From Sphingobacteriaceae bacterium (lineage in GTDB: Bacteria; Bacteroidota; Bacteroidia; B-17B0; Aurantibacillaceae), in assembly GCA_013823565.1 (NCBI GenBank), contig PNMI01000001.1, forward strand, positions 296,955 to 360,954: a DNA stretch of 64,000 bases, in the 5' to 3' direction. The translations under genes were made by a program, and so were the position numbers. The notes beneath the pieces were generated by a model. The model had not been told where the DNA came from. It worked only from the letters and a program-made list of their open reading frames with translations, and did no database searches. Of this stretch, positions 52,883 through 62,436 are shown piece after piece (position 1 is the stretch's first letter; every line of letters begins with the position of its first letter).

Positions 52883-53080
52883 ATGAATACAACGCAAGCA
52901 ATGATCATATTAACTAACGGGATTAGAAAATATGGCACCATCATAAATGGAGAACACGAGGGAAGAATTAAATTTATTCCTGCTACAGAAATATTAGCAT
53001 TAGATGAAATGCAATTAGCAAATTTAATCGAACATATTCCTGTATCTAATATTTATTCGATTGATACATTTTTGAAATAA
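52883..53080 (+). CDS. 65-aa conserved-looking protein of unknown function
   Basis: Starts MNTTQAMIILTNGIRKYGTI and has an IEHIPVSNIYSIDTFLK end. No signal or membrane segment; a small soluble beta/alpha protein by composition. A ~95-nt conserved leader, a -7 box and a terminator give it a transcription unit of its own, which supports it being real. Not recognised. Confidence 0.65.
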   Translation: MNTTQAMIILTNGIRKYGTIINGEHEGRIKFIPATEILALDEMQLANLIEHIPVSNIYSIDTFLK

Positions 53081-53099
53081 ATTTTTCAAACTCAATCAT

Positions 53100-53136
53100 A
53101 AAAAATCCTCATCATTTATTTGGTGAGGATTTTTTG
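53100..53136. terminator. Bidirectional terminator between 52883 gene and YfiT-like gene
   Basis: AAAAAATCCTCA-loop-TGAGGATTTTTT between convergent stops; A and T runs on both sides. Confidence 0.85.
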
Positions 53137-53143
53137 TTTCTGT

Positions 53144-53668
53144 CTATTTAAATATGCCTTCAATCTGAGCCACATGATGCATGCCGTGCCAAGCATATAA
53201 TTGAACCACTTCGCCTAACGTGTATTGTTTGTTGTATTCTGGATGAATGTAGGTTCTTTTAAAATCATTTTCGTTGAGGTGTTTTAATAAATTAGAAAAA
53301 CGATTTTGTACTCCTTCAAAAATAAATAACGAGTCTTCCAAAGAAGCTGTTTTGTAATCAACAGAATCTGCCCAAGCATTTTGGTTGTAAGGTTGAATCG
53401 TTGGATTGTCTTGTGTTAATGTATGTTTCACTCTAATCCACATATTCATATGTGAATCCGCTAAGTGATGCACAATTTGTCTAACTGTCCAGCTTCCTTC
53501 GCGGTATTTTAATTCTAATTCTTCTTCGTTTAAGGTTGTTACTCTTTGTCTTAATCTTAAAGCAGCAGATTCTATCATTAAAATAGAATGGTACAAAACC
53601 TCTTTTGTGAATTCAAGATTTTGAGCTTTTCCAATGGGATATACTTTTGGGTCTAATTCTTCAGTCAT
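53144..53668 (-). CDS. DinB-superfamily YfiT-like (putative bacillithiol/metal-dependent transferase)
   Basis: 174 aa four-helix DinB fold. Metal-ligand histidines are suggested by VRQIVHHLADSHMN (about 70-83) and YAWHGMHHVAQI (about 157-168). LKYREGSWTVRQ and NENDFKRTYIHPEYNKQYTLGE match the YfiT/BstA group. Some relatives transfer thiols (bacillithiol S-transferases); whether this one does is unknown. Flanked by terminators on both sides, so expressed alone. Confidence 0.85.
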   Translation of the reverse strand: MTEELDPKVYPIGKAQNLEFTKEVLYHSILMIESAALRLRQRVTTLNEEELELKYREGSWTVRQIVHHLADSHMNMWIRVKHTLTQDNPTIQPYNQNAWADSVDYKTASLEDSLFIFEGVQNRFSNLLKHLNENDFKRTYIHPEYNKQYTLGEVVQLYAWHGMHHVAQIEGIFK

Positions 53669-53684
53669 TGTTTTTTGTTTTAAA

Positions 53685-53720
53685 TAAAAAGGACAGATTA
53701 GAAATTAACCTGTCCTTTTA
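53685..53720 (-). terminator. Terminator of lpdA
   Basis: TAAAAAGGACAG-loop-CTGTCCTTTTA, 24 bp past the lpdA stop on the minus strand. Confidence 0.75.
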
Positions 53721-53743
53721 TTATATCATTAATCTTTTATCTT

Positions 53744-55150
53744 TTAAATATGTAAAGCACGTTTTCCTGTTGCATCTAAAGCAGCTTCTTTTAAGCTCTC
53801 CGTAAATGTAGGATGCGCGTGACTCATGCGAGAAATATCTTCAGCACTTGCTTTGTATTCCATAGCTACAACAGCTTCTGCAATCATATCAGCAGTACGA
53901 GGACCAATCATATGAACACCTAAAATTTCATCTGTTGTTTCGTCAGCTAATACTTTTACAAATCCATCAGTATCCATACTTGCACGAGCTCTTCCACTTG
54001 CTTTGAAAGGGAAAGAACCTACTTTGTATTTAATGCCTTTTTCTTTTAATTGCTCTTCTGTTTGACCAACAGCGGCAACCTCAGGCCAAGTATAAACAAC
54101 ACCTGGAATTAAATTATAATCAATATGTGGTTTTTGTCCAGCTAATTGTTCAGCAACAAACACACCTTCTTCTTCAGCTTTGTGAGCTAACATGGCACCA
54201 ACAACTACATCACCAATAGCGTAAATATTATCAGTGCTAGTTTTTAAATGTTTATCAACTTCAACACGTCCGCGAGCATCTAATTTAACACCTGCTTTTT
54301 CTAAGTTTAATCCTTCAGTATATGGTTTACGACCAACAGCCATTAACACATAATCACCTTTTAATTCAACTTTTTCTCCTTTGCCATTATCAGCAGTAAC
54401 GGTTACTTCTTTACCTTTAGTCACAACGCTTTCTACTTTGTGTTTCATGAAGAATTCTACTTTCAAATCTTTCTTCATCACGCGTTGTAATTCTTTTCCT
54501 AGACCAGCATCCATTCCTGGAATTAAACGATCCATGAATTCAACGACTGAAACTTTAGCGCCAATACGAGCATAAACGCTTCCTAATTCTAATCCAATAA
54601 CACCACCACCAATCACGATTAAGTGTTTAGGGATTTCAGTCATTTCTAATGCTTCCGTAGAAGTAATCACACGTTTTTTATCTACTTCAATTCCTGGCAA
54701 CGAAGATGGTTTTGAACCAGTAGCAATAATTGCTTTTGCTGTTTCAATTTGTTCTTTTGTTCCGTCAGCTTTAGTAATGTTGATTACTGTTTTAGATTCA
54801 AAACTTCCAACTCCAGTATAAACAGTAATTTTATTTTTCTTCATTAAAAAATTGATACCATCGCAAGTCATTTTCACAACTCCGCGTTTACGCTCAATCA
54901 TTTGTTTTAAATTTACTTTTGGAGCTTTTACTTCAATACCGTGTTCTTCAAAATGATTTACAGCATTATAATAATGTTCAGAAGAGTCTAATAATGCTTT
55001 TGAAGGAATGCAACCTACGTTTAAGCAAGTACCTCCTAAGGTTGGGTATTTTTCAATTAAGGCAGTTTTCATTCCTAATTGTGCACATCGAATAGCTGCA
55101 ACATATCCTCCAGGACCAGAACCAATAATGGTTACATCAAATTTTTCCAT
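53744..55150 (-). CDS. lpdA: Dihydrolipoyl dehydrogenase
   Basis: 468 aa, standard E3 length. FAD fold GSGPGGYVAA; redox disulphide Cys42/Cys47 in GGTCLNVGCIPSK; NAD fold GGGVIGLELG; C-terminal catalytic pair His446/Glu451 in HAHPTFTE. It re-oxidises lipoamide in 2-oxoacid dehydrogenase and glycine-cleavage complexes; E1/E2 genes are not in the window. A TAAATTTG -7 box precedes it. Confidence 0.96.
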   Translation of the reverse strand: MEKFDVTIIGSGPGGYVAAIRCAQLGMKTALIEKYPTLGGTCLNVGCIPSKALLDSSEHYYNAVNHFEEHGIEVKAPKVNLKQMIERKRGVVKMTCDGINFLMKKNKITVYTGVGSFESKTVINITKADGTKEQIETAKAIIATGSKPSSLPGIEVDKKRVITSTEALEMTEIPKHLIVIGGGVIGLELGSVYARIGAKVSVVEFMDRLIPGMDAGLGKELQRVMKKDLKVEFFMKHKVESVVTKGKEVTVTADNGKGEKVELKGDYVLMAVGRKPYTEGLNLEKAGVKLDARGRVEVDKHLKTSTDNIYAIGDVVVGAMLAHKAEEEGVFVAEQLAGQKPHIDYNLIPGVVYTWPEVAAVGQTEEQLKEKGIKYKVGSFPFKASGRARASMDTDGFVKVLADETTDEILGVHMIGPRTADMIAEAVVAMEYKASAEDISRMSHAHPTFTESLKEAALDATGKRALHI

Positions 55151-55187
55151 ATATAGTGTTTTGTTTGTGTTTTAATTTTAACGACCC

Positions 55188-55195
55188 AAATTTAC
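55188..55195 (-). promoter_or_regulatory. -7 box TAAATTTG of lpdA
   Basis: Exact TAnnTTTG on the minus strand, 38 bp before the ATG. A weak TTTA lies 21 bp further upstream. Confidence 0.5.
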
Positions 55196-55254
55196 GAAAT
55201 ATTAAGACTTTTTTCTAAATAATTGCTTTTTTGAATTTGGTTTTCATTTAATGA

Positions 55255-57411
55255 TTATATTTTTATTCCAATCACAGTCACATCGTCTACTTGTTCTAAA
55301 TTGCCAGTCCAATTACTGAATGTTTGTTTTAATAATTGTTTTTGTTCAGACATTGGTAAATGAGCATTTTTAATAAGAAGCTCACGTAAATTTTTGGTCA
55401 TAAATTTTTTTCCTTTTGGACCACCGAACTGATCTGGGTAACCATCCGTCATCGTGTAAACTAAATCGCCTTTCTGTAAATCAATTTCATGTAAAGTAAA
55501 CGGTACATTTTGTTTATCATGTTTGCCAACAGGCATTTTATCAGGATGAATTTCAAAAAAGCCGTCTTTTCGTTCAGAAGAAGGGTTTGCCAATGCGCTT
55601 GCTCTCACTATCCATACAGGATTATTAGCGCATGCAGCATAAAGTTTCATATAGCTTGTATTTTCTTGGTGATTTGGAGGAGTGAATACTAACAAACTGC
55701 AGTCCATTCCATCTTTTCCACCCTCAGCACTACCGTCTCGTTTAAGAATAGAAATAATTTCTTCTCTAGTTCTATCTAAAATTTCGTTAGGCTTTGTATA
55801 GCCTTCTTTTACCGCTTCGTTTAGGCAGGAGGTATTTAAGATGCTCATAATTGCGCCTGGTACGCCGTGCCCTGTGCTATCAGCTGCTATTATAGCAAAA
55901 TTTTCATTTGAAAGTTTACTTGCCCAGTAAAAATCACCACTAACTATATCTTTTGGTTTAAAAAACACAAAGTATTCGTTTAAGTAAATATTTAAAAACT
56001 CTGTACTCGCCAATAAACTCCTTTGGATGCGTTCTGCGTAATTAATACTGTCTGTTATTTCTTTGTGTTTTTCTTCTACTACATGTTTTTGTTCAGTGAT
56101 AATTATATTTTGTTTTTGTGTTATCTTAAATCTATTGAATAAAAACCCCGCAAACAATACTACCAAAGCTAAACCACTATACAAAAACCAACGTTGTTTT
56201 TTTTCCTGTTCAAATTTTAAGTTGTTTAGGATACGAACCTCCTCTGCCTTAAGGCTATCAGCAGTTTGCTTTTTATCAAATTCGTATTGCATTTGAGTTT
56301 GCACAGTAGCTTTTGTGTTTTCTTCGTTAATAAGACTGTCTTTGTAACTAGTATAAAGTTTGTAATTATTAAAAGCACTTTTGTAATTACCTGTAACACT
56401 GTCAAGTTTCGCTAAACTCAGGTAACTAAGTTGTATTTGAAATTTATCTGCAGATTCTTGCGCCATAGTTAAAGATTTTTGCAACAACAATGATGCATCT
56501 TTTACTTTTCTTTGTTTAGTATAAATTGTTCCAATATTATTGTATAAATACATTAATCCCCTTTGATAATCAACGGATTCGTAAATATTTTTAGCTTTTA
56601 AATAAGCTTCTAGAGCTTTATCATTATTCCCCGTATAAGAGTATATATTACCCATGTTGTTATATATATTGCCAATACTAACTTTATCGCCTAACTCAAT
56701 AGAAAGTATCAAAGCTAAAGAGTCATATTCTAATGCTTTAGCATAATTTTTTTCTTCAGAATAGATTCGGCCAATATTAAAATAAGAACTTTCTATTCCC
56801 GATTTGTCGTTGACAGCTTTTTGAAGTGTTATAGCTTTATTACAATAGTTAATAGCTTCCTTGTAATTTTTTTGATATTCATATATCATACTTATGTTGT
56901 CATACATTGCTGCTATAAGTTTCTTATCACCACGTTCTTCAAAGATTTTAAGCGCCGAAAAATACGCTTTCAATGCCTCGTTATAGTTTCCAAGATTTGC
57001 CTGAATATTTGCTACATTGTTGTTAGTATTGGCAATGCCTTTTTTGGAACCAATTTCATGATAAATTGTTAATGCTGATGAATAGTTTTTGAGTGCTTCC
57101 GTGTAATTTTCTTGAAAATAATACACGTTAGCAATATTGTTATATGAATTTGCTATACCTGATTTAAAATTTATTTTTTCTGAAAGTCTTTTTGATTCAT
57201 TGGCTAGTATAAGTGCAGTATCATATTTTCCTATGCGCCAGCCCGCCACTTCGCTTAGCATAACCAAATTTTTTGCCCGTGTGCTATCAGGTATAGAATT
57301 TTTTAATGTTTTAAATAAACTATCGGCTACATGTTTTTGACCAAAACATCTTTCAATTGAGGCTGAAATTGCAATGAAAAAAAACAAAATAGTAAGTAAG
57401 CGTTTCAACAT
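55255..57411 (-). CDS. TPR-repeat SpoIIE/PP2C-type serine phosphatase with membrane anchor
   Basis: About 718 aa from ATG 57411 (MLKRLLTILFFF); the track start is a TTG 15 bp earlier. Signal peptide, then about 7-8 TPRs (about 40-360; e.g. IANVYYFQENYTEALKNYSS, NMGNIYSYTGNNDKALEAY). A helical coil and one membrane helix (about 410-430; FLYSGLALVVLFAGFLF) follow, then a cytoplasmic SpoIIE-type PP2C domain (about 490-718; SGDFYWA, AADSTGHGVPGA, GMDCSLLV, YTMTDGYPDQFGG). The metal Asp residues are present. It is likely a sensor phosphatase acting on an anti-sigma-antagonist-type target; no partner is adjacent. Confidence 0.9.
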   Translation of the reverse strand: MLKRLLTILFFFIAISASIERCFGQKHVADSLFKTLKNSIPDSTRAKNLVMLSEVAGWRIGKYDTALILANESKRLSEKINFKSGIANSYNNIANVYYFQENYTEALKNYSSALTIYHEIGSKKGIANTNNNVANIQANLGNYNEALKAYFSALKIFEERGDKKLIAAMYDNISMIYEYQKNYKEAINYCNKAITLQKAVNDKSGIESSYFNIGRIYSEEKNYAKALEYDSLALILSIELGDKVSIGNIYNNMGNIYSYTGNNDKALEAYLKAKNIYESVDYQRGLMYLYNNIGTIYTKQRKVKDASLLLQKSLTMAQESADKFQIQLSYLSLAKLDSVTGNYKSAFNNYKLYTSYKDSLINEENTKATVQTQMQYEFDKKQTADSLKAEEVRILNNLKFEQEKKQRWFLYSGLALVVLFAGFLFNRFKITQKQNIIITEQKHVVEEKHKEITDSINYAERIQRSLLASTEFLNIYLNEYFVFFKPKDIVSGDFYWASKLSNENFAIIAADSTGHGVPGAIMSILNTSCLNEAVKEGYTKPNEILDRTREEIISILKRDGSAEGGKDGMDCSLLVFTPPNHQENTSYMKLYAACANNPVWIVRASALANPSSERKDGFFEIHPDKMPVGKHDKQNVPFTLHEIDLQKGDLVYTMTDGYPDQFGGPKGKKFMTKNLRELLIKNAHLPMSEQKQLLKQTFSNWTGNLEQVDDVTVIGIKI

Positions 57412-57473
57412 AGAATAAAAATACAATTTTAATTGAAAGGAGCATTAATAAATAAAAACAAGAGATTTTTGAT

Positions 57474-59075
57474 TTATAAGTGCGGTGTTTTCTTAAAACG
57501 TAATATTTGACTCCAAATAAATAATAAAATTGCTAAAAAAGCCGATGAATAAGAGATGATATCTCCAAACTTTACAAATAATGTTTTTTTATCATTAGGA
57601 GTCATGTTTTTACTTATAACTGCTGGTTCCCAATAGGTTGTGGCTTGTTCAATATCTCCATAAGGAGTTACAAAACATGAAATACCAGTATTGGCACAAC
57701 GCGCAATTTCTCTTCGAGTCTCAATAGCACGTAATCTAGAATAAGCCAAGTGCTGTCGGTGACCAGGCGTATTTTCCCACCAGCCATCATTGGTTATAAT
57801 AAAAATTAGATTTGCTCCATTTTCTATATAATCAGCTACATAATCGGAGTAAGCGCTTTCGTAGCAAATAACTGGTGCAATACCAATCTTTTTATTGTGA
57901 CTAAAAAACACAGTTCGTTCATCTTGAACACCTAAACTTCCCATTGTGCCACCTAAGTCAATAGCCAAACTTTCTAGTGGTTTAAATAATGTTGGAAATG
58001 GCATTCTCTCTACACCTGGTACTAATTTAGATTTGTGATAATAGGAAATGCCTTCATTATTAAACTGCAATCCCGTATTAAAAACATCATAGTAATCGCC
58101 CGAATTGCCATCTTTTCTAGCTGTTGAACTTGGCGTATCATTAGGACTAAAAATGTTGTACGTTGTTGCTCCAGTAACTATAGTAATATTTGGATATTTC
58201 TTAATGATGCTATCCATTAAAAAGTGAAGGGAGTATGATTCATTTTCTCTTCCTTCAATAAAACTCTCCGTTAAAAATGTTTCTGGTAATACTAAAAAAT
58301 CAACTGTAGAATCTAATTTACCATTAATTTGAAGCATTAAATTGCGAAGCTGATCAGCAGGGGCTGAATTAAATTTATCATTGTAAGGATCAATATTTGG
58401 CTGAACAACCACTGTTTTGTTAGTTCCAGAACTGTTTTGCTGAGAGGTGCTTACTGATAAAATAATATAAGATAAAGCAATAGGAATAAGTAATGCACCT
58501 ACTGGTTTTAAAATTGATGGAATAGAGTAAGATTTATTTTTAATGAGTTTGTAAATCAAAATATTTACTATTAATACCCATAAGCTACCTCCTGAAGTTC
58601 CTGTAAATTCATACCATTGAATCCAATTATGATTAAATGCAAATGCATTTCCTATTATTAACCAACTCCAAGTTAAATCCCATAATGTATGACCATATTC
58701 GTATCCTAACCAAATAGGAATGAATAACCAAATTGCCCAAGGCTTATTGATACGTTGTTTTAAATTGTACCAAACCATAAATGCAACACACATAAAAATG
58801 GGATTGCAAATAATAGCCATAGCAGCTCCTCCAAACGAAGCGTAATAAATCCACCAGGTTACACAAATATTCCAAATAAAAAAGCTGAGGTAAACTGTGC
58901 CAGTTAACTTTAATTTCTTCTTTTTAATGGTTTCGGAGTTCGAAATAAAATCTTCAATAAAAAATATAGGAACCCAAGCAAAGAAAATTAAAATGGTAGT
59001 GGGAGCAAACCAACCAGCGCTAAACAAAAGCCCGCTTAAAATTGATAATATAAGAAATCGTGTTTTTTGTAACAT
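57474..59075 (-). CDS. lnt: Apolipoprotein N-acyltransferase
   Basis: 533 aa. An N-terminal membrane domain of about 7 helices, then a nitrilase domain with the catalytic triad: Glu265 (LPETF), Lys348 (YHKSKLVPGVERMPF) and Cys404 (VICYES). It adds the third acyl chain to the N-terminal Cys of lipoproteins at the periplasmic face, consistent with the many lipoproteins encoded here. A terminator precedes it, and transcription from upstream is not evident. Confidence 0.94.
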   Translation of the reverse strand: MLQKTRFLILSILSGLLFSAGWFAPTTILIFFAWVPIFFIEDFISNSETIKKKKLKLTGTVYLSFFIWNICVTWWIYYASFGGAAMAIICNPIFMCVAFMVWYNLKQRINKPWAIWLFIPIWLGYEYGHTLWDLTWSWLIIGNAFAFNHNWIQWYEFTGTSGGSLWVLIVNILIYKLIKNKSYSIPSILKPVGALLIPIALSYIILSVSTSQQNSSGTNKTVVVQPNIDPYNDKFNSAPADQLRNLMLQINGKLDSTVDFLVLPETFLTESFIEGRENESYSLHFLMDSIIKKYPNITIVTGATTYNIFSPNDTPSSTARKDGNSGDYYDVFNTGLQFNNEGISYYHKSKLVPGVERMPFPTLFKPLESLAIDLGGTMGSLGVQDERTVFFSHNKKIGIAPVICYESAYSDYVADYIENGANLIFIITNDGWWENTPGHRQHLAYSRLRAIETRREIARCANTGISCFVTPYGDIEQATTYWEPAVISKNMTPNDKKTLFVKFGDIISYSSAFLAILLFIWSQILRFKKTPHL

Positions 59076-59090
59076 GGGTTAAATATAAAT

Positions 59091-59123
59091 AAAAAGTCCG
59101 ACCCAATTAGGACGGACTTTTTT
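59091..59123 (-). terminator. Terminator of the 268-aa secreted protein gene
   Basis: AAAAAGTCCG-loop-CGGACTTTTTT, 21 bp past the stop of 59144-59950 and before lnt. Confidence 0.8.
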
Positions 59124-59143
59124 GATGCTGAAATATTTAAATA

Positions 59144-59950
59144 CTACTCAATATCTAAATCACTTGCGTTTGTTTTTAATAATTCTTTATCGCTTAGTTT
59201 GCCTTGTGGTAATGAATTATCTAATTCAGATTTTTCCATTTTTTGTTGAGTTTTTGGTTGCTGTGTTTTTTTAGAATCAGAGTTTGTTTCATTTGAGCCT
59301 TTTCTATATCCGTAATCTTCATCATTATTAGATGTGTTTGGCTGCGTTGAACTATCGTTTGGATTTTTTTTTCTGTAATATGGATTATTTGGGTCGCTAT
59401 ATGGGTTTGGATAACCATCACCTGCAAATCCATCATCATATCCGTATGAATTATTAAAATAACTTAAAGTATTCCAAGCTAAGAATCCAGCACGTTCAGC
59501 ATGATTTAAAGCCCCAGCATAATCTCCCCAGAAATACAATTGTTTAGCATACTGTTGATGTCTGATAGCTTTTGCTAACCATGGAGAATATATATCATTC
59601 CAATCCGAAAATTGTAAAGCTTGTCTAATAACATTAGCCGATTGGCGTATAGATCCTCTTGCGGCTTTTTTAACATTGTAATAATTGTTGTAACCGTAAC
59701 CATAGTAGTTGTTTGGCCCATAATAGTTTGGATATCCTCCAATATGAACTGTTACATTACCACCCCAAGGCCCATGCCCGTGATGATTTCCTCCCCACCC
59801 ATGTCTTTGGTTTTTGTTGCTATTATTTTGTGTTTGTTGAGGTTGATTATGAGATTGTGGTTGATTCCCATTATGGCTTCTTTGTGCGCTTAAATTCAAA
59901 CTAATAATTACTGTACAAATAGTAGTTAATGTTTTAAGAGAGGTTTTCAT
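59144..59950 (-). CDS. Secreted low-complexity protein, His/Asn/Gly-rich N part
   Basis: 268 aa. Signal peptide, then a Gln/Asn/His/Gly-rich stretch (about 23-95; NNSNKNQRHGWGGNHHGHG, NNYYGYGYNNYY), a compact helical middle (about 95-175; RGSIRQSANVIRQALQFSDW, LAKAIRHQQYAKQLYFW, ALNHAERAGFLAW) and a polar, disordered tail ending DLDIE. The helical part looks like a conserved small domain of unknown function. The histidines could bind metal; that is inference. Candidate activator repeats lie 86-115 bp upstream. Confidence 0.7.
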   Translation of the reverse strand: MKTSLKTLTTICTVIISLNLSAQRSHNGNQPQSHNQPQQTQNNSNKNQRHGWGGNHHGHGPWGGNVTVHIGGYPNYYGPNNYYGYGYNNYYNVKKAARGSIRQSANVIRQALQFSDWNDIYSPWLAKAIRHQQYAKQLYFWGDYAGALNHAERAGFLAWNTLSYFNNSYGYDDGFAGDGYPNPYSDPNNPYYRKKNPNDSSTQPNTSNNDEDYGYRKGSNETNSDSKKTQQPKTQQKMEKSELDNSLPQGKLSDKELLKTNASDLDIE

Positions 59951-60035
59951 GATTTTAAATTTTAATTGTTTGTAGTACTATTTTCAATGGACGTGCCAAA
60001 ACATTGTATTTAACAGAACTTTACAATTACACTTT

Positions 60036-60065
60036 GTATCTGGTAGGTTTTTGCCAATAAGTGGT
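60036..60065 (-). promoter_or_regulatory. 21-bp-spaced half-site pair upstream of 59950 gene
   Basis: Minus strand ACCACTTAT and, 21 bp on, ACCAGATAC; adjoining bases (TTGGCAAAAACC) also match those at 34742-34771. Distance to the gene start is similar in both cases. Confidence 0.35.
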
Positions 60066-60141
60066 AAAAATTTACTTAGAACTTTCTAATTAATCTACTC
60101 TCTAGCTAAAAAATGTATCTTTATGCACTAAAAATTAACTT

Positions 60142-61272
60142 GTGAAATTTTCGCTTCTTCATAAAGACAAACAAACAAAAGCCAGAGTTGGTGTTATTGA
60201 AACTGACCATGGTCAAATACAAACTCCTATTTTCATGCCTGTTGGCACTGCAGCTACTGTTAAAGCAGTGCATCAGCGCGAATTAAAAGACGATATTAAA
60301 GCTCAAATAATATTAGGAAATACCTATCATTTATATTTACGACCAGGATTGGAAGTATTAGAAAATGCTGGTGGATTGCATAAATTCAATGGCTGGGATA
60401 GACCAATTTTAACGGATAGTGGAGGGTATCAAGTCTTTTCATTAGCTAATTCTCGTAAATTAACTGAAGAAGGAGCAACCTTTAAATCACATATTGATGG
60501 CAGTAAACATTTGTTTACACCAGAAAGAGTGATGGATATTGAACGAACCATTGGAGCCGATATTATGATGGCATTTGATGAATGTACACCATATCCATGT
60601 GATTATACATACGCAAAAAACTCTATGGGACTAACTCATCGTTGGTTAGATAGATGCATAACTCGTTTTAATGAAACGGAACCAAAATATGGCTATTCTC
60701 AAGCATTATTTCCTATTGTGCAAGGCTCTGTTTATAAAGATTTGCGAGTACAGTCAGCTGAGTATATTGCTTCTAAAAATGCGGAGGGAAATGCGATTGG
60801 TGGATTATCAGTTGGCGAACCAGCTGAAGATATGTATGAAATGACGGAATTGGTTTGTAATATTTTACCGGTTGATAAACCTCGTTATTTAATGGGAGTT
60901 GGCACACCAGTTAATATTTTAGAAGGCATTGCTTTAGGGATAGATATGTTTGATTGTGTCATGCCTACTCGTAATGCGCGTCATGGTTTATTATTCACGC
61001 AAAACGGTATTATTAATATCAAGAATGAGAAATGGAAAAATGATTTTTCTCCATTAGATGAAAATGGAACAAGCTATGTAGATAGAGAATATTCAAAAGC
61101 ATATCTTCGACATTTAGTTCATTGTAATGAGTTTTTAGGAGCACAAATAGCAAGTGTTCATAATTTAGCTTTTTATTTATGGCTTGTTACCGAAGCTAGA
61201 AATAGAATCATTGATGGCACTTTTTATGATTGGAAAAATAAAATGGTAAAACAATTAGCGCAACGCTTGTAA
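60142..61272 (+). CDS. tgt: tRNA-guanine transglycosylase lacking the zinc cysteine triad
   Basis: 376 aa, GTG start. Catalytic features of bacterial Tgt are intact: TDSGGYQVFS with Asp92 (general base) and DMFDCVMPTRNARHG (268-282) with the nucleophile. It exchanges G34 for preQ1 in tRNAs with GUN anticodons, including tRNA-Asn(GTT) such as the one at 18027-18100. The CxCxxC zinc ligands of E. coli Tgt (DPECDCYTC) align with DENGTSYVD here, so all three Cys are gone, although HNLAFY (His ligand) remains. I recall the same loss in other Bacteroidota Tgts. A weak -7 like box (TATCTTTA) lies upstream. Confidence 0.93.
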   Translation: MKFSLLHKDKQTKARVGVIETDHGQIQTPIFMPVGTAATVKAVHQRELKDDIKAQIILGNTYHLYLRPGLEVLENAGGLHKFNGWDRPILTDSGGYQVFSLANSRKLTEEGATFKSHIDGSKHLFTPERVMDIERTIGADIMMAFDECTPYPCDYTYAKNSMGLTHRWLDRCITRFNETEPKYGYSQALFPIVQGSVYKDLRVQSAEYIASKNAEGNAIGGLSVGEPAEDMYEMTELVCNILPVDKPRYLMGVGTPVNILEGIALGIDMFDCVMPTRNARHGLLFTQNGIINIKNEKWKNDFSPLDENGTSYVDREYSKAYLRHLVHCNEFLGAQIASVHNLAFYLWLVTEARNRIIDGTFYDWKNKMVKQLAQRL

Positions 61273-61280
61273 ATTTAATT

Positions 61281-61305
61281 TGTCAGCCTGAGCGGAGTCG
61301 AAGGC
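61281..61305. repeat. REP-like unit TGTCAGCCTGAGCGGAGTCG...
   Basis: A 25-bp element between tgt and the LptF/LptG gene, of a type I recall as widely dispersed in Bacteroidota intergenic regions. It starts TGTCA..CTGA like the pair at 30336. Confidence 0.6.
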
Positions 61306-61314
61306 AATGCAATT

Positions 61315-62436
61315 ATGCTTAAAATACTAGATAAATACATACTTAAAAGATTTATAGGAACGTTTTTCTTTTCTATATCTCTTATGCTTTGTATTTTTAT
61401 TGTGTTTGACATTTCCGAAAAATTATCAAATTTCATTTCCGAAAAAATTCCTATCAAAGAAATTATTTTTGATCATTACTTAAATTTTATTCCTTACTAC
61501 GGAAATTTATTTAGTCCGTTATTTACGTTTATTGCTGTTATTTTATTCACCTCTAAAATGGCTTATAAAACTGAGTTTGTGGCCATTTTATCAAGTGGAA
61601 CAAGCTTTAGAAGAATATTAAGACCGTATATGATTGGCGCAGGATTAATCACCTTAATGTCTCTATTATTAAATCATTTTATTATTCCTCGTTCAAACAA
61701 AGTACGTATTGGATTTGAGGATAAATACATTAACGAAGGATATAATACCGACGAAAGAAATATTCATAAGCAAATAGCTCCAGGAGTAACTTTATACATG
61801 GGAGGCTATGATAATTTTACTAATTCGGCTAACGAAATTTCAATCGAAAAAATTACAAATAATAAACAAACCAGCATTTTAAAAGCTGAGAGTATGAAAT
61901 GGGACAGTGTTTCATCATCATGGGATTTAGTGAATGTGTTTGAGAGAGAGCTTATTTACGCACCTTCTGACTCATTAAAGTCTTTAAAATCCAAATTTGT
62001 TTTTAAAGAAACTCACAAGTTCACTCCCTCAAAAAGAATTAAGATAGATTTTTCTCCAAAAGACATGATTAGAATGGAAAGTAAATTTGAAGTGCTAAAT
62101 TATTTTGAGTTGAAAGAATTTATAATTCGAGAAAAAATTAAAGGATCAAGTCGTGTAGAGTTTTTTGAAGTTGAAATGTATAAGAGAACGGCTTTTCCAT
62201 TCGCTACTTTTATTCTCACCATCATAGGAGTTTCAATCTCTTCTCGTAAAGTAAGAGGCGGTGTAGGATTGCACATTGCTTTAGGGCTTGTGATTAGTTG
62301 CATGTATATTTTATTTATGCATGTTTCAACTACTTTTGCTACATCAGGTCTTGCGCAGCCAATGGTGGCAGTGTGGATACCTAATATTTTATTTTCTTTT
62401 GTAGCTTTGTTTTTATATTCAAAATCTCAAAAATAA
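61315..62436 (+). CDS. LptF/LptG-family (YjgP/YjgQ) permease
   Basis: 373 aa with three N-terminal and three C-terminal membrane helices around a periplasmic beta-jellyroll (about 135-275), the LptF/LptG layout. Typical N-terminal DKYILKRFIGTFFFS and C-terminal MYKRTAFPFATFILTIIGVSIS. These permeases work with LptB to extract LPS from the inner membrane. Which paralogue (F or G) this is cannot be fixed here. It ends 1 bp into the next gene. Confidence 0.88.
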   Translation: MLKILDKYILKRFIGTFFFSISLMLCIFIVFDISEKLSNFISEKIPIKEIIFDHYLNFIPYYGNLFSPLFTFIAVILFTSKMAYKTEFVAILSSGTSFRRILRPYMIGAGLITLMSLLLNHFIIPRSNKVRIGFEDKYINEGYNTDERNIHKQIAPGVTLYMGGYDNFTNSANEISIEKITNNKQTSILKAESMKWDSVSSSWDLVNVFERELIYAPSDSLKSLKSKFVFKETHKFTPSKRIKIDFSPKDMIRMESKFEVLNYFELKEFIIREKIKGSSRVEFFEVEMYKRTAFPFATFILTIIGVSISSRKVRGGVGLHIALGLVISCMYILFMHVSTTFATSGLAQPMVAVWIPNILFSFVALFLYSKSQK

